Origin: Syngnathus acus
Lineage: Eukaryota > Chordata > Actinopteri > Syngnathiformes > Syngnathidae
Assembly: GCF_901709675.1 (NCBI RefSeq)
Contig: NC_051102.1
Coordinates: forward strand, 6,545,412-6,609,411
DNA length: 64,000 nt
Direction: 5' to 3'
The position numbers were made by a program, and so were the translations under genes. Below, one piece after another: positions 11,601 to 26,600 of this stretch (position 1 is the stretch's first letter; each line of letters starts with the position of its first letter). Below the pieces are notes generated by a model, which had not been told where the DNA came from, ran no database searches, and saw nothing but the letters and a program-made list of their open reading frames with translations.

Positions 11601-14600
11601 GTTTTGAAGGCTTGAGCCGTGATGTTGACACACGGTACACAAAATACACATTCCTCTCATCGGTGTGTTATTATTCATCATCAGTGCTGAGGTGACTCAT
11701 TATATAATAGGAATATTAGTAATTATCTTGTGAATGATTTAGACACGCCTAACTGAGAATTCCCCCCCAAAAATGTCAGAAGGACATGATGAATCTTATA
11801 AAAGTTAGGTCATTCTCAAGGTGCTACTGAATTTGTAATTATTATTATATTGTATTATTTTTATATTGTATATTACATCATATATATAATATTATATGTC
11901 TTACTTAGCAAGAGACCAAGTTGCTTTGTTATAAAGTCAGTTTCCACTCTGATAATAAAATAAATGACTGGTTGTGTTTTATTAGCTTAGCAAATATTTT
12001 GTGACGTATGAGGCCACTGTCTTGACTTGACTTTCTGCTCTCCTGTACATTCTTGCATACTAGACTTCTGGAGCATATTCCACACTGATGACATCAGGCC
12101 CACTCCTTTTCTTAGTTTGCTTGCCTTGCTAGACCAGCACCACCTAGTGTTCAAAATAGTAAGCTTGATGCATTTGTGACGGGCCGGTAAAAACCGAGCT
12201 GCGGGCTGGATATGGCCCGTGGGGCGCACTTTGGACACCATTGGTGTGCAGAAACACACACTATGGCAGGTAAACAGACTGAAGACTTTAACCTTTGCCC
12301 ACCAGAGACTGCTCTAAATATAGCAACTTTGAAGGTTCTGAATTGATGATACAAAACACCCACAAGATCGGTTTCACTCTGCAGATAAAGAGATTAGGAA
12401 GTGATCTCAAGCCAGCTTTAGGTAGCCAACCTTAGATTTAGAAGATTTACAGATATGGTCACATGCTAATGCTAAGATACATCTGAGATACAACAACAAA
12501 CTTTAGTCGTGGTATAATAATCCAGTAAATAATTCCCAATAAAGATTTAATGAAGAGAATTGGCAGCTTTGTTTTTGTTTGTTGCAGAACATCGAGCTGA
12601 AGGTGGAAATAGAGAGCTTGAAGCAGGAGCTCCAAGAAAAACAGCAGCTTCTGGACAAAGCTCTGTAAGTTTACACTCATTCCATTCCTGTAAACTGCAT
12701 ATATTTCATGTTATTAAGTAAAAAATGTGTACATTAAAGGGAATCAATTCATTTTAATTTCAATAATAATAATAATAATAATAATGCTTGCAATGCCATA
12801 AAAAAATTCTTGGATGCAAAGAGCTGTCTCATAAAATGCCCAGTTTTTTAAATTGTGATTTTGCACACATGGTTATGCTCCATATTGGTCATGTATGCTC
12901 AGTGAGTGAAGACCCTCCATTCAACATATGAGTCGCAGACTTTGAGATGTAGGCATTACTTAGACGGGTTGAAAATATCCAAGTTATCCGAGCTGTCGCA
13001 TGTGCTGGAGTGAGCCAAGTATGAATGCAGACAAAGTTCTAGTTTGGGACGCAGTGGCGACATTGTGGCGTGTGCCATTCTGGGGACAGGAATTCTGGGA
13101 GCGTTGCAATGACGGACAACGTGAGGTAAACAGATGCTCGCACCCCGTTGCGTTTCTGAGCAAACATGAGAGATAAAAATAAAAACATGTGTCAAGGCAG
13201 CACATTTTTAAAATGGTTGTTTTGTAGTATTCATCAAACTATGGATGTTGTACTGAGACCACCATTAGATTCTGCTGGTGTGCCTAATGAAGTGTCCACT
13301 TTCGGCTGTATAAAAATAAACATTTAGGTATATCTTGGCATGACCCAATACAAGTTAAACACGACGGACGGGTGGGTCGACTTGATTAATATTAGCTCAG
13401 CTATAAGTGGAGCGGTGTTGGCTCGCCCTTTTAAAGCAAATGATGTCATCATAAAACTAAAACTTCCATTATGCCCACGTTGAAATATGCGGCCTTCGAA
13501 ATGACAATCCCGTCTTTATCTTTTGACAGCACAACAGCAGAGTGCTTGACCAACAACAATGAGGAAGAGGTGCAGAGACGCTGTCACGAGAGGCAGCAGG
13601 AGATCGAACAAATGCAGCAAGTGCTCGAGACCAAGATACAGTTCTTGCAGGAAGTCTGTTAGCGTCCTCACATCGCCATCACATACGACACAGTTCTATT
13701 CACCCAGCGGCTCCTTCTGCGTGTACATTTTTTCTTTTCTAGGAGGCCCAGTTAGCACGCAATGAGGCAGTAAGGTCTGTCTCCTTAACTGGGTCACACT
13801 CCCACAATTGCAACCTTTCCCAAGATGCCACTATGGAAGATGCCGCTGTGGATGAGAGGCCTCACAATGTCAACGCCAATAAAGACAGGTAAAAAGAAAA
13901 GGAAGACATTCACAGGGGTATCGTAGAGGCTTGAAATTCTTACTTGACAGTGAGGAAAACATGACATACATAATTCTTAAGTCCTATGGGGTCCAAACAT
14001 ATTTCAGGGGGGAGGCAGTGCCCCCGTGGCCCCCCCCCCCTTCTAGCTCTGCCATTGTTCCCAGGTACTATTCTGGATAGGGCTAAACAATCGTGGAAAT
14101 TTTATTGTTTATGTAATTTTTTAATTTCTTGCAATTCATACCCAAGTCTAGAAAAGACTTTGAGACCATCCATGATCATCTAGTAAAGTATTTTCGATTT
14201 TTTTGAATAAAAACAATGCCTCTGTGTGTGTTCAGAATTATCGAGGAGCTGACAAAAGAGCTTCATTCTAAGGAGGCCCTCATCACAGAGCTGAGCGGGG
14301 AAAGGACGACTCTCACGCATCGGGTTGGGGAGCTGGAGGGCCAGGTTCACGAGCTGTCGTCTTCTCTACTCCAGAAGGACAAAGATGTGGAGGTACCTTT
14401 TAAAACACTCATGTACACTATTAACACGACAAACTGCGTCAATCCTTTAAGATACCAAGAACACGTCACAAATATTGTCACGAACCTTCTAATGTTACCG
14501 CATTCCACTTGTCCACGGAATTTCTTCTCGACAGACTTCTCCAGTGGAAAGGAGCTCCTGAAGCAGCACATGTCACATTCCTCAATCTAATTTAAACAGC

Positions 14601-17600
14601 TGATCATGTAGGCCAGAAGAGTTGTTTCAGCACACGGAGAACTTTTTAAACAAACACACATTGACATAAACGGTTGGTCACAAATTGTGTGGCTTTTATT
14701 CTAATTATTTTTTTATTTCTGTGAATCTTCTTAAAGAAGTGGGAGGACGCAATGTGGTCATTTCTATCCATGCATTTGTAGTTATTGATGCTTGTCCATG
14801 AGATGCATACTTTAGCGTCATCTTCTCTTACATGCAGTTCTATCAGGAGGAACTCGGTCATGAGAGGCTGCGCATCGAACAGGAAATGCAGGTATGTCAA
14901 ACTAATATGTACCAAAATAAGTGCAAGTAAAATGACTCCATTTCTTGATATTTTGTAAGTAAACTAGTCTTTGCAGCAATAGACAATTCAGGATCTACTC
15001 GTTATTACAGTGAGCTTTAATATGTTGTCTCTCACACAATTGTTTGTTTTCAAACTTGGAATTTAACTATCAAATCCATTTAGTGGGGTTTAATGCAAAA
15101 TACCTGCCTAGTCAAATGTTCACATTGAATGCACGAGTGCAAGATCACTGCTAAAGATCATGCTAAAATTACCGTATTTTCCGGACTATAAGGCGCACCT
15201 AAAAACCTAAAATTTTCTCAAAAGCCGACAGTGCGCCTTATAGTCCGGTGCGCCTTATATATGGACCAAATTCCTAAATTTAAACTGGCCCGAAGCATTG
15301 TGTCATGAAATCAATCATAAGTGGCCCGCTGAAGACTATGAATCATGAATCAAAAAGACTATGGATCATTATTTTGTGATTATAAAGTAATTTCTTGCGT
15401 CTGAAGTTGAAATAAAAAAGATAAAATGGAGAATGATTTGATTTGGATTAAAAATCTGACATGATGCATTAACGGTGCGCCTTATAGTCCGGTGCGCCTT
15501 ATATAAGGACAAAGTTTTAAAATGGGCCATTCATTGAAGGGGCGCCTTTTAGTCCGGTGCGCCTTATAGTCCGGAAAATACGGTAGTCAACTTTAAAATG
15601 AGAACAATTTGGTTGCGTAGAACCAATGGTTACAATACGGTCCAAAGTTTTCTGTTCTAACCTTGTCAATGTCAGCATGAGTTACATAAGTCCAACAGAG
15701 TGGAGAGTTCTGTTTACAGAGATAAAAAGAGTTCGTGTGTGTGTTTGTGTGTAAGCATTCCAATGTGGTGCCCTCTGTCATATGCATGCTGGCATCTCGC
15801 ACTCTCGGAGTTCACCAACTCTGGTTTCAAGTCAGCCTGTCGATAGATCAGGTTGACTCCTGAAGACGTGAGCCAGACATACGCTGATATCGAGTTGATG
15901 TGCTTCCAGACTGACACTCACCACAAGAGCTCTTAATTTGTTCCCCAGACACCTCAGCCATTTAGATCCCAATCTATGGCAGAGAGGAGGGAGTATCGTG
16001 CGTATCACTTCCACTGTTGCCAGGCAAGAGAGGCTGGACAGAACTATTAGTACATTATTTGGATTTACTTCTATGCAGCTGCTCCAATACAAATCCAAAC
16101 AGATTTGATTATGTAACACCACAGCATTTACCCTTCAGATAATGAACTTGAGAAGGACATCATGTCAAATCTTCCCTGCAGGAGATTTAAGTTACTAAAT
16201 TAACAGGACAAATGATTCCTCTGAGGATTTTCCCTGCATGTTTTTGCAAAAGTCACAGCATGACAGTGGTGTGACCATCTGCTTGAATGCTAGCCAAAAT
16301 TGGCAAATGAATTACAGATTCCTGAGAAAGACCTTGTTGTTTGACTACTACACTCACATCTTGTTGATAGATCTGCTCTAGGCAACAAGAAATACACAAA
16401 CTGGTGATGAAATAATGGCTGACTGTCACAATACATTGCTGGCATAGATTGAATAATATTTTACATGACCCAATTAGGTGAAATTGGATAAATGGATAAT
16501 TAACATGCACGATGGTTCGGATGCAAAGTCATTTTCGATGTTACTATGAATTAAATATGAAAGTGATGTGCTAGGCTTTTTACACCTCACTTTAATTTCA
16601 CGTCATCGATGCAGTAATACAATTTAATGCAGACATTGCAGTTGGGTGTGATTTTTAAATTTCTAGAGCGTTACTAATGTTATTCGGGAGTTCACGCAAG
16701 TCAGTCAAGCGAGAAGAGCTCTGCTCACTGAGCAAGAGGAAGTCGCCCACACAAAGGGGAACACGCCGCTGTCTATTTCCTGCTAACCCGAAGACAGACA
16801 AATATCTCACGACCCTACATAGTTTTTTTATTTATAATAAAGGCGGTGTACTTTAATGTTGGTACATATATTTTTTCGTTATATGAAAACAAAGTAAGCA
16901 GTGTGTTGGCCACCGACTTGAAACCCCCTTCTTTGTGTAAATGGTACACTCCGATGCTGCGAGCCTGGTTCAGCCTGCCTCCTCGTTATCTCCCCGGAAG
17001 ATCTCAGGCAGAGCGTAGCACCTGACCATCGCGGTAACACACGGCAGTAAAACGAGGGAAACATCGCTCCCTTCGCTCGCCAAAGCCCTCCACTAACTGG
17101 GAATACAGCTCCGGACTGCCTTTGTCTGCGTTGTGTCCGCATTGAAAGCGACGGTGGGACAGTCGAGATGAAGTCGGTGGCGGCGCAGCGGCTCGTGACT
17201 GTCGGCTGAATGAATGGTGCAGAGGAGCGAACTGGCTGGATTACCTAGCAACGCTTGTTTGAATTAAATATCTAGTCGAAATATGGTGATATTTTTGATA
17301 CTACGTCACCACGCCTGTTGCCATGGACCATTAACACCTGACGGAGAAGACGCACCTGGTTTTATTGTAATGGCTAACTAGACGCTCGTATTTCTTGTCA
17401 AGCCAGGTTAACTATAGTGAAAGGTGTTCTGTAAAACTGCCTGTTGGTCATAATTTATACGTTAGCGTAGTATAACTGCTCATAAAGGAACAAAATGAGC
17501 GACAGCTTTATCAGTGCTGGTGCACAAACAAAAGAGAGAATAATATGGAGAGCATAATGCACTTTTGTGCGCACAACCGCTCATAAGGGAGAGAAAGGCA

Positions 17601-20600
17601 GCTTGTTCAATGTTGGACAACAAAATGAAAGACATATGTCGTATCTGTGGACGGGATCTCTACGGCAACCAGCGCCGGTGGATCTTCCACCCGGCCACCA
17701 AGCTCAACCTGCAGGTTCTGCTGTCACACGCTCTCGGCCAGGAGCTGGCGCGGGACGGCCGCGGGGAGTTCGCCTGCTCCAAATGCGCCTTCATGCTGGA
17801 CCGCATGTACCGCTTTGACACGGTGATAGCCCGCGTGGAGGCCCTCTCCATCGAGAGGCTTCAGAGGCTCCTGCAAGAGAAACATCGGCTCAGGCAGTGT
17901 ATCGGTGGATTGTACAGGAAGACAAACTCGCTAGAGAGCACCACGACTTCTGCGGATGAAGGGGAAGCAGCAGGAGATGGGATGGTGGATATTTCAGGCC
18001 TCACCCATGCAAAGTACTGTGCTCTTCTTCAGGAGGACCTAGTCTATTCTTTGTATGAATCCTGGGCTGACGACAGCACGGATTGCCACCATCACCACCA
18101 CCCTCAGTCTTCGGCTGGGCCAGGGTCAGATTTGGCGGGGCCTCACCGTTGTATGCCCACCACTCCTAGGAGATGCCGGGGTTGTTCCCATTGGCGTGTG
18201 GCAGACTCTGACTATGAAGCTGTTTGTAAGGTGCCCAGGAAGCTTGCACGGAGTACCTCTTGTGGCCCCTCAACCAGATATTCCGCCAGCTTCATTGGAG
18301 GCAGCGGTGCAGAATTAGAGGAAAAAGGAAACGGGGAGGAACCAGATGAACCGCCATCCTCTCTGACTCTAGTTCCTGCTTCTCAGGATGTGTCAAGGAC
18401 TTCAGATAGTGACCAAACGCTAGCAGGAAGAGTCAGCTCCAGCCCTTCAATAGCATCCTTGGAGACAACTGAGGACTGCATTCAGCATGAGGTCACCAGA
18501 GATGAACTGTTGAACTCTCCCAAAGAGCCAATGGATGACCGGCTATCTGACACCCACCCCGACAGAGCTCCACATGGCCAATCATCTCCTGGACCAAGCC
18601 TCTCTCTGGCTCTCTGTTTGCTACAGAATTATGCTGTTCATCGTCCGGTCCAAAGCAAAGGCAGTAAACTTCCGGTGTTGCTTCGACGGAGCAGCAATCA
18701 TGGAAGGTTGGACTTATCCGATCCAATTCTAGAGCTAACCTTCGGAACTCCAGATGGTGAACGATACCAACACATGGCAACACCTGAGCTGGAAGCCCCC
18801 TCGATCCAACCGAATGTTGGGTCGGACCATGTCCTTAACCGGAGTAATATAGAAGACATTCCGGAGGATGTTTATTTCGAGTGTCCGCCACCAAAGCCAC
18901 ACCAGGTATAAAGCCTTGGCGAGCACAATTGGAAATATCTATCCAGCCCACACAGCAGGCAGCCAGAGGATGTCGGCCATTGTGGATTGTCTTAAGTGAA
19001 AGACTACATTGAGTTAGCAGTCAGCAAGCTTCCAGCCACGCCATGGCCCAATTACATGCAGCAAAAGGGGCATTGTCATTTTAAGGCACATGATTTTTTT
19101 TTTTTTCTCTCCCCTCACATGTAAAACTGAGACAGTGGCCCAACCATTGGCCTAATTTCACCCACTGCCCTTAAGGCAAAGCCACCCACCCGCATGTGGG
19201 TTATGTAAACATAATAGCTGTACTCATGCATGTAGTCAAGTAGATCTCAGACCCAAGGACCCGCTTCTGAAAGCTTTTGAAATCTGTTATAATACTTATG
19301 ATGTTTCTTGCAGAACCTTGTGGAGGAGCAGCAAAGCCAGTTGAACCAATACGAGTGTGCTGCCGGTCAATGTGTCAGCGAGTTGCAGAAGGCCCAAATG
19401 CAGGTGGAGTCCCTGCAAGCCAGAATCCACGAGAGTGATTCCAACAATATGGTAAGACAAATTCGGAGACATATAACTGAGCAAGACTGACTGAAATGTC
19501 TGCTTCCACGTGTAGAAACTTCAGGAGAAGCTGAACGAGATGGAATGTGAGCTTCGTTCCCTCCGCCAGGCTTCTCAGAGTCAGGAGAGAACCATCCAGG
19601 ACCTCACAGAATCCATCGGCACCAAAGACACTGAGGTGAGCATCTTGGAATGGAATGGATTTGATTTATGCGTGCACTCTAATCGCTATCATTTCTGCCT
19701 CAAGGCTCAGGAGCTGTACCAGTTGATCGAGGGGCAGAATGTCACATTATACAAGCTGCGAGAGATGGCCCACCATAATCAACTCGCACAAACCAAGGTG
19801 AGATGTTAGGTATGATGGATAAATCAACAAACGGCTAGAAAACACAAAAAAAAAAAAATATTTGCATGATGGAGAGTAACATCTTGCCAATTCCCTCTTC
19901 AGTCTCTAGAGGGCGTCAGTGAGTCGGCAATGCTCTCCCAGCTGCAGGGAGAGCTGGTGGCAGTGCAGAGCTCCCTGTTCTCTTTGGGTCTGGATTTGGA
20001 GGCCAGCCAGAGGAGTCTCAGACAGAGTCAGAGACAAGGTGAGGATCTGGCTCGCTTCAAAGACCGACTGAATGCTGACCTCCAGGAGGCGCTGCAGCAC
20101 AGGGAAGAGACTGAAAAACACAATCAGGTTTGTGGCTGTTTAAAAAGTCGAGTGTATGTGCGATTCAACCAGTGAAATGATGATATCTACTCTTTGCTCC
20201 AGGACTTGTGTTGCATGCTTCAGAAAACCCGCGCCGGGCTGCAGGTTAAAGAAGAAGCCCTAAAGGAAGCCGAGGCAGAGCGACTCGCCGTGATACGAGA
20301 AAAAGACCGAAGCATCGCACAGCTCCGTCACTCCCTGCAGGATAAGGAGCGACACTTACAGGTAAGCCCTCACACGTGACATCATACATCCTCCACATAA
20401 ACGTACGTATTATCAAAACTTATTTTGTAGGAGTACTCTGAGATGTTGGAGACACCAGGAAGCTCCAAACCAAGGGATGCGCTTCTTGAGAAATTACGAG
20501 AGCGAATTAAAGACCGGGACAAAGCGCTGGAGGTAGGATGCCTCTCGTACCTGGCAATATAAATGTGTATGATGCTTAACCTTCTGCTTCCCTCTGCAGC

Positions 20601-23600
20601 GCTCCATCGATGACAAGTTCCGCTGTCTGGATGAACGTGAGGGTCAAGTGAGGACGCTGCAGCTGGCGCTAAGGGAAAAAGACCGAGACCTGGACAGGCT
20701 CCGCTGCATCCTGTCCAACAACGAGGAGACCATCACGGTACACTTGAGCTGCGAGGTTGATCTTGCGTGTATGTCTACACTTGTGATAAGCAGAGTGTGC
20801 GCCTGTTTTAGAGTCTGGACGCTCTGGTGCGAGGGAAAGAGCTGGAACTGGAGCAGGCGGCCGAGGCCTACAGGAACCTCCAGTGGCTGAAGCAGCAGAG
20901 TGAGGAGAAGGAGAGGAGCGCTTTGAGGGAGAAGGACACAATCATCGGCCAACTACAAGCAGCGCTTCAGGCTCGCAGCAAAGAAACACAGGTCGCAAAC
21001 ACGTACGGCTTCTCGAGCTTCACGAGAACAAAGCTCACCGAGCATCTTTTCTGTGTGCGCAGGATCTGACGGCAGCCCTCGTCGGCAGAGTTCAGGCCGG
21101 CGCCGCCAAGGTGGTGGAGGAGCTGAAGGCTCGGCTCCAGCTGAAGGAGAAGCTCTTCCAGGAGCTGCTGTCGGACCGCAGCCGCCAATCAAGTGAACAC
21201 CAAACACGGGTGTCGGAACTACTCAACACCCTCGGTGCCAAAGACCAGTACCTGCAGGTACCACATTTATGAGAGTTTTGTTTGTTGTGGTGTACAATTG
21301 ATGTTCCATTTTAGGTTCATCGCCCAAAATATCTCCAACATGACTGTTTTGTGCATCTCAGGACAATTCGTACAGGCTGTCCTTGGTGATAAGCGAGCGC
21401 ACGGGTCAGCTGCAGGAGGTGCGCAAGCAGCTGTCGCAGAGAGACCAAGAGCTGTGCGAGCTGAGACGGGACAAAGAGAGGGAGACGGGCGGGGATGTGC
21501 AGCATCTGCAAGGTCTTCTCCGAGAAAAAGAAGCCTTTATCAAGGTAGCCCCTTTTCAGTGATTTTGTTGTGTTCCTCTGCAAAGCATTTACTGTGTTTT
21601 GTGGTTCATCAGGAGATGATGCACAACCAAGAGGAAGTTATGATGCAGTCGTCCACAGAGAGCGAGGCGGAAGTGAAGGCACTCCAGGAAGAGCTGCAAT
21701 TATTGCTGAAGAAGGAGAAGGAAGCCCAGGTACACATGTGGATGGCGAGTTTTTTTTTTGTCCATTTTTTAAAATTTTTTTTTTTGAATCCACTCCTTGC
21801 AGAAAGAGCTCGCTACTCTGCGTTCATCTTTTGCCGCTCAGCAAGCAAAGGGAGCTGCGACAGCTTGTACCGAAGTATGTGCTTGCTTCATTCACACCAT
21901 TTGCTCACAATCAAGTCTCATTCGTTTGTGTCCGTAACAAATCAGCACGTGCTGGAGCAGCTCGTCTCCGAGTACCGTCAGCTGAACGGTGCCCTCAAGG
22001 CCGAGAAGAGATTATACCAGAATCTCGTTCACGCCAACAGTGACAGGTAGGCAGCGTAAAATTAGGTGGAAACAAGAACTTTCTTCCTTTCTTGCCTACT
22101 TTTCATGCAATGTCCAACTCTGCTTTCCGCTCAACAGCTCCAATGAAGTCCTGGCCCTCCACACTCAACTGGATTCGGTTCAGGCTCTTCGCGGACAGCT
22201 GGAGGAGGTCCTGGGCCGGATTCAGAACATGGCCCTCGACCTGGAACGGGCCACTAAAAGGCAGCCTGACTTAGGAGGTGGGAACGGTCAGGGTCGAGCC
22301 TCTGGGGGCACCATCGCAAATGTTGTTTGGTGTGATGAAGAAAACTAAAAAGTCGTGCTCGTAGATCAAAACATCCAGACGCAACATAATCAAAGAACAC
22401 TAACCACAATGAAGTCTTGCTTATTAATATACTTAATGGTGTTGTGAGTATGTTTGATATGGTTTTAAAAAAAAAAAAAAAAATGCCTGCATTATTTTGC
22501 TTGTCAGTGTGCTAACTGTTCTCTTTTGCCATGTTTCACCAAAGTCACTCTTCCAGCCTTTGAGCCGCAGTCACATTTTCTTCGAGTCTAGCGGAGAAAG
22601 CGAAGCCCATGCCTTACACATACAGCGCAACATCTGTCAGTTCTTAGACGTCACCTTGTTGTCTTCAAGTAGTAGTTCACACCCGCAAACAAACTCCCTC
22701 CTCAAAAAAAAAAAGAATAAAAGATTCCTCCTGAACTTCTGTAGTCAACTTTAGAGTCGTCACACGCCAAGGAACACAAGGTAACAAAGGTTAATGATAT
22801 ATTTCCAGTTAAATCCATCCTGGAAGCTCTTATCTCTCCTCAGACATTCTTTGTCAATACTTTTGTATTTCAAATGCAACAAAATAAATATGTGCTGTTT
22901 TTCTCTGTTTAAGAGGAGTTCTTCTCTTTATGGATTTCTCTTTCTTGTGTTTATGGGAAGAATATTGAAAAGATCCCAACAATTCAACAACCCCGGTTAC
23001 TATTTCCTATCAATACAATTCCACAACCCTCAACAAACATTTGATTGTTAAACGCAAGCACACATGATATTGTCACATTCTTTCTTTGTCCTATTGGCAT
23101 GCGTTCCACGTCTGCATGACTGTTATTCCCCAAACACCCCAATAAAAATCACCAAATGAGCAATGTGGTCACACTATAAGTATGCCAAAGTTCAAATACT
23201 GTTGCTCAGCCCTCATCTTACAGTCCAAAAGCAAAATAAACACCCTAAATGATGCCACTTAATGCTGACACGACATTAACCAACCACATACTTATGCACG
23301 CCCACTTCTAATTTTACAAAACACATTTATTCATTTAACCTCTACATTTTGATACAGCCTTTGGATCTCATTGGATTATGCAAATGCACCTAAACATGTG
23401 GCCACTGATTATTTGTCACTGCACAGAAATGTGTCCACACCAGTCCAAACAAAGTCTTCTTACTGCCACCTCATACAATCTAAAACTGTATTTTTCAGAA
23501 TGGCCACGGTTTTCAGTAACACACCACTAGTTTGCTTTTGCTCCACCCCAATTGTGTTTTTGGCCAGCTGGAAAGAGATGACATAACATTTCCCCCCACC

Positions 23601-26600
23601 GCCCTGTGACTCCACGTCAGAGCGGAGCTGTGTTAGCGTACACAATGAGTAGAAAAGATGTGCAACATTTTCCAAAATAAAAGGAAGAGGAGTGACTTTG
23701 GATATAAAAAAAAAAAAATACATATAGTCGCTGTCTAAATGCGGTTGCTGTGTTTCCAGATGTAAGCTCCGAAGACGAGGAAGGAGATGATGAAGACTGC
23801 AGCGGCGATGAGTTCACAGACAGCATAGAGGAGGACGACAAAGTCACATCTGCAAGTTTGTCTTCCAGTCAGGTTGGATTTTCTCTTCCATATCCATTAA
23901 TAGCACCTTAACTTCCATGACTGGGATTTTAATAACAACAAAAATGTGTTTGTTTAGACCCAAACAGCCCATGGACATGAAGAGTCCGAATTTCCGAGGA
24001 CTAGCCAACAGACGGTTGAACTGGAGCTAAAAGAAATACAGTCCGAGCTCGAGCGGGAGGGATTCACCTCGGTGACCCAGATGAGGTGCAGTGACGGCTC
24101 CCTCCGTTGTTTTTCCTCTCAGTTTGATGCTAACGTCGCGCTATGTTGGCTAAAAGGAGCACACTGCAGAGGCTTCGGAAGGAGAACCAGTTCCTAAAAG
24201 AACATCACGGGAGCCTTCATCGGGGAGAGGAAGACGATGATACTGAGGAGGAGGAAGACTACATGGATGATGATGATGATGAGGGGGTTACATCTTCAGA
24301 GCCTGTCAAGGTAAAATAATGTTTATTAAAAAGACAGCATGGTGGAGTAGTGGTTAGCATTAATGTTCTGGGTTTGAATCCTGGCTCAAGTGTGGAATCT
24401 CCAAACCAAAAATGTTTTGAGAAATGTTCCAATCAAATAAGAAAATGAGAATTTTTCTGTGACATTCCTGTCGCAGGGGTTCGAGCCAGCGGGTGGCGTT
24501 AGCGAGCCAGGTCTCAGTGAGCATTCGGCCCGCCTTTGTTCGGAGAACCGAGAGCTGCAGGAGAGGCTGATGGTGTCCGAAGCCACGGTTCACGCTCAGG
24601 CCGAGCAACTGAAGGACTACAGGGACCTGCTCAGTGAGTGTGGTCGGAGTTGAAATTATTTGTGCGGTAAATTGAAAGTTTGCTTGTTTCTGCAGCAGAG
24701 ACGTCCGTGCAGCAGGCCAGTAAGCAGGTGCAAGTGGATCTGCAGGATTTGGGCTATGAGACTTGTGGACGTAGTGAAAATGAAGCTGAGAGGGAGGACG
24801 CCAGCAGCCCAGGTGATGCCTCAAACACACACACACACTGCGTGAACACACAAAACAGGAATGATGTTAGATTGAAAATAATCCCACAGCCTTTAGAAAC
24901 CTAAAATACCTTTTCTCGTCCTCAGAATTTGACGACCTCGAGATGTGCACGTCGTTGTCTCATCAACAAGAAGAGAGCTTGGGAGGTGACTGGTACAAAG
25001 CCAGTAGAAGCAGCCGTACCAATGAAATTGGGGATGAGTCAGCTCTGCATCATCTAGTCCAGGATCTGCGCTCCCAGCTGACCCGTTGCCACAAAGTAAT
25101 CCGTGGCCTTCAGATGCGTGTTCGCTCCCTGTCCACCACAAGCGACTATGCCTCCAGCCTGGAGCGGACGCCACGCAAGGTATTGCCAAATCAACTTTGT
25201 TTTTTTTTACTGCAAAATGATCCCTCAACCCGCAACTTTCTGTTTTGAAGGTAAACTGGGCTTTTGAAATGTCACCTGCCCACGAGGGCGTGGAGGAGGA
25301 TGAAGGCTGGATGTCCGACACCCAAGCGACTCCACCTGGATCCAAGCCCAGTCGCGAGCTGCAAGAGCTCATTGCACGTGTCGCAACCTTGGAGGCCCAA
25401 TTGAAGAGCTCCAAGCTGGAAGGGAAGAGCCAAACAGAGGAGGAGAAATGTACCACGTGGCCTGGGTAAGTTTAAACGCATCTCTACCAAACTATTTCAA
25501 TGGGTAGGTTCAGCTTCCTGCCACCTTGAACAGAATAGAAACTATTTGTATGCTCTCTGAAATGACCCAAGATTCCACAAGATGGCGCCAAAGCACCGTT
25601 CAACTATTTTAGTTTAGCCAACTTTTACCAATGGAAATATAAAATGATCAGCAAAACCTTACAGGCGTGTCTAACAATCTTGTGACCTCTTCTCCTCATC
25701 CTCCTTTTGCAGGAAATACAACTCTCTCATCCAAGCCCAAGCTCGCGAGCTCTCCCACCTGAGGCAGAGGATCAGAGAGGGTGAAGGAATCTCCCATATC
25801 CTCACCCAGCATCTGGGTGACACCACCAAGGTTCTTCAAAGTAACACGGATCACTTGTCAAAATTTCCCTTTGCAACTTTTTTTTTTCCTCTTTTACCTC
25901 TCAGGCCTTTGAGGAGCTTCTGCGGGCCAACGACGTCGACTACTACACGGGGCAAAGCTTTCGAGGGCAGCTTTCACAAAGTACCGCCTTGGCTCAGAGA
26001 CTGCTCACCAAGCTCACCGGACGTAAGGCGTGCCCTCAGCTCCTTTGTTGTCATTCTATAAATTTTTTTTTTTTTTTGGCCAACGTCCATCCTGTGCCTT
26101 TCCTGATTTAGGAGCGGAAAGCCCCGTTGACAAAACAGGCCACGAGTTGCTCGCCCTGCAGTAAGTCATCTTAATTTGCTTGACTGAGTTAGATATTTAT
26201 CTCACAAGTTTAAGGATAGTATAATTCCTTTAATTCTTTTTTTTTTTTTTTTTAACTATTTGAAAAATGAATGGATGGGTTGGATGAGAAGTGACAGATG
26301 GTGGTCACTAATCCACTGCAGCAAGTAGCGTGGATCCTTTTCTGTTAAGATGATTTGGCTATAAAGACTGCTGCTGTTAAGCGGCTCAGTGCCGCTGAAG
26401 AGAGGAAGCGCTCCCATATCTTGTATATTTTTTTGTGTTTATTTGTATCAGTCGTCTGTAAACGTCTGGGATTAATTAGTAGAAGCAAACACTGTCGACG
26501 TATTTTTTTCCTTTTGGATTTTACTGAGGCTCAAATGGCTCCGCTGTGGAAATCACAGATTTCGAAGAGCTGTCCGATATACAGGAACTCGCTTTGGTCT

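Larger units (their letters stand above)
10095..12587 (+). other. pde4dip intron 10095-12587
   Basis: A non-coding interval with several repeats: the short palindromic element at 10894, a CAATAAAGAATCTATT-type retroelement tail near 10490-10530, and the GGCCCG-type repeat at 12179-12243. No embedded gene recognised on either strand. Confidence 0.6.

Noticed and set aside
17610-17624. Alternative pde4dip start 15 nt upstream
   Set aside because: The ATG at 17625 aligns with the mammalian start, so the upstream ATG was not preferred; it is not excluded.
24338-24402. Possible tRNA gene
   Set aside because: It has a good B-box but no matching acceptor stem or anticodon arm; better explained as a SINE fragment.
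24360-25456. 163-aa and 187-aa minus-strand open frames
   Set aside because: Antisense to pde4dip exons whose frame and similarity are clear.
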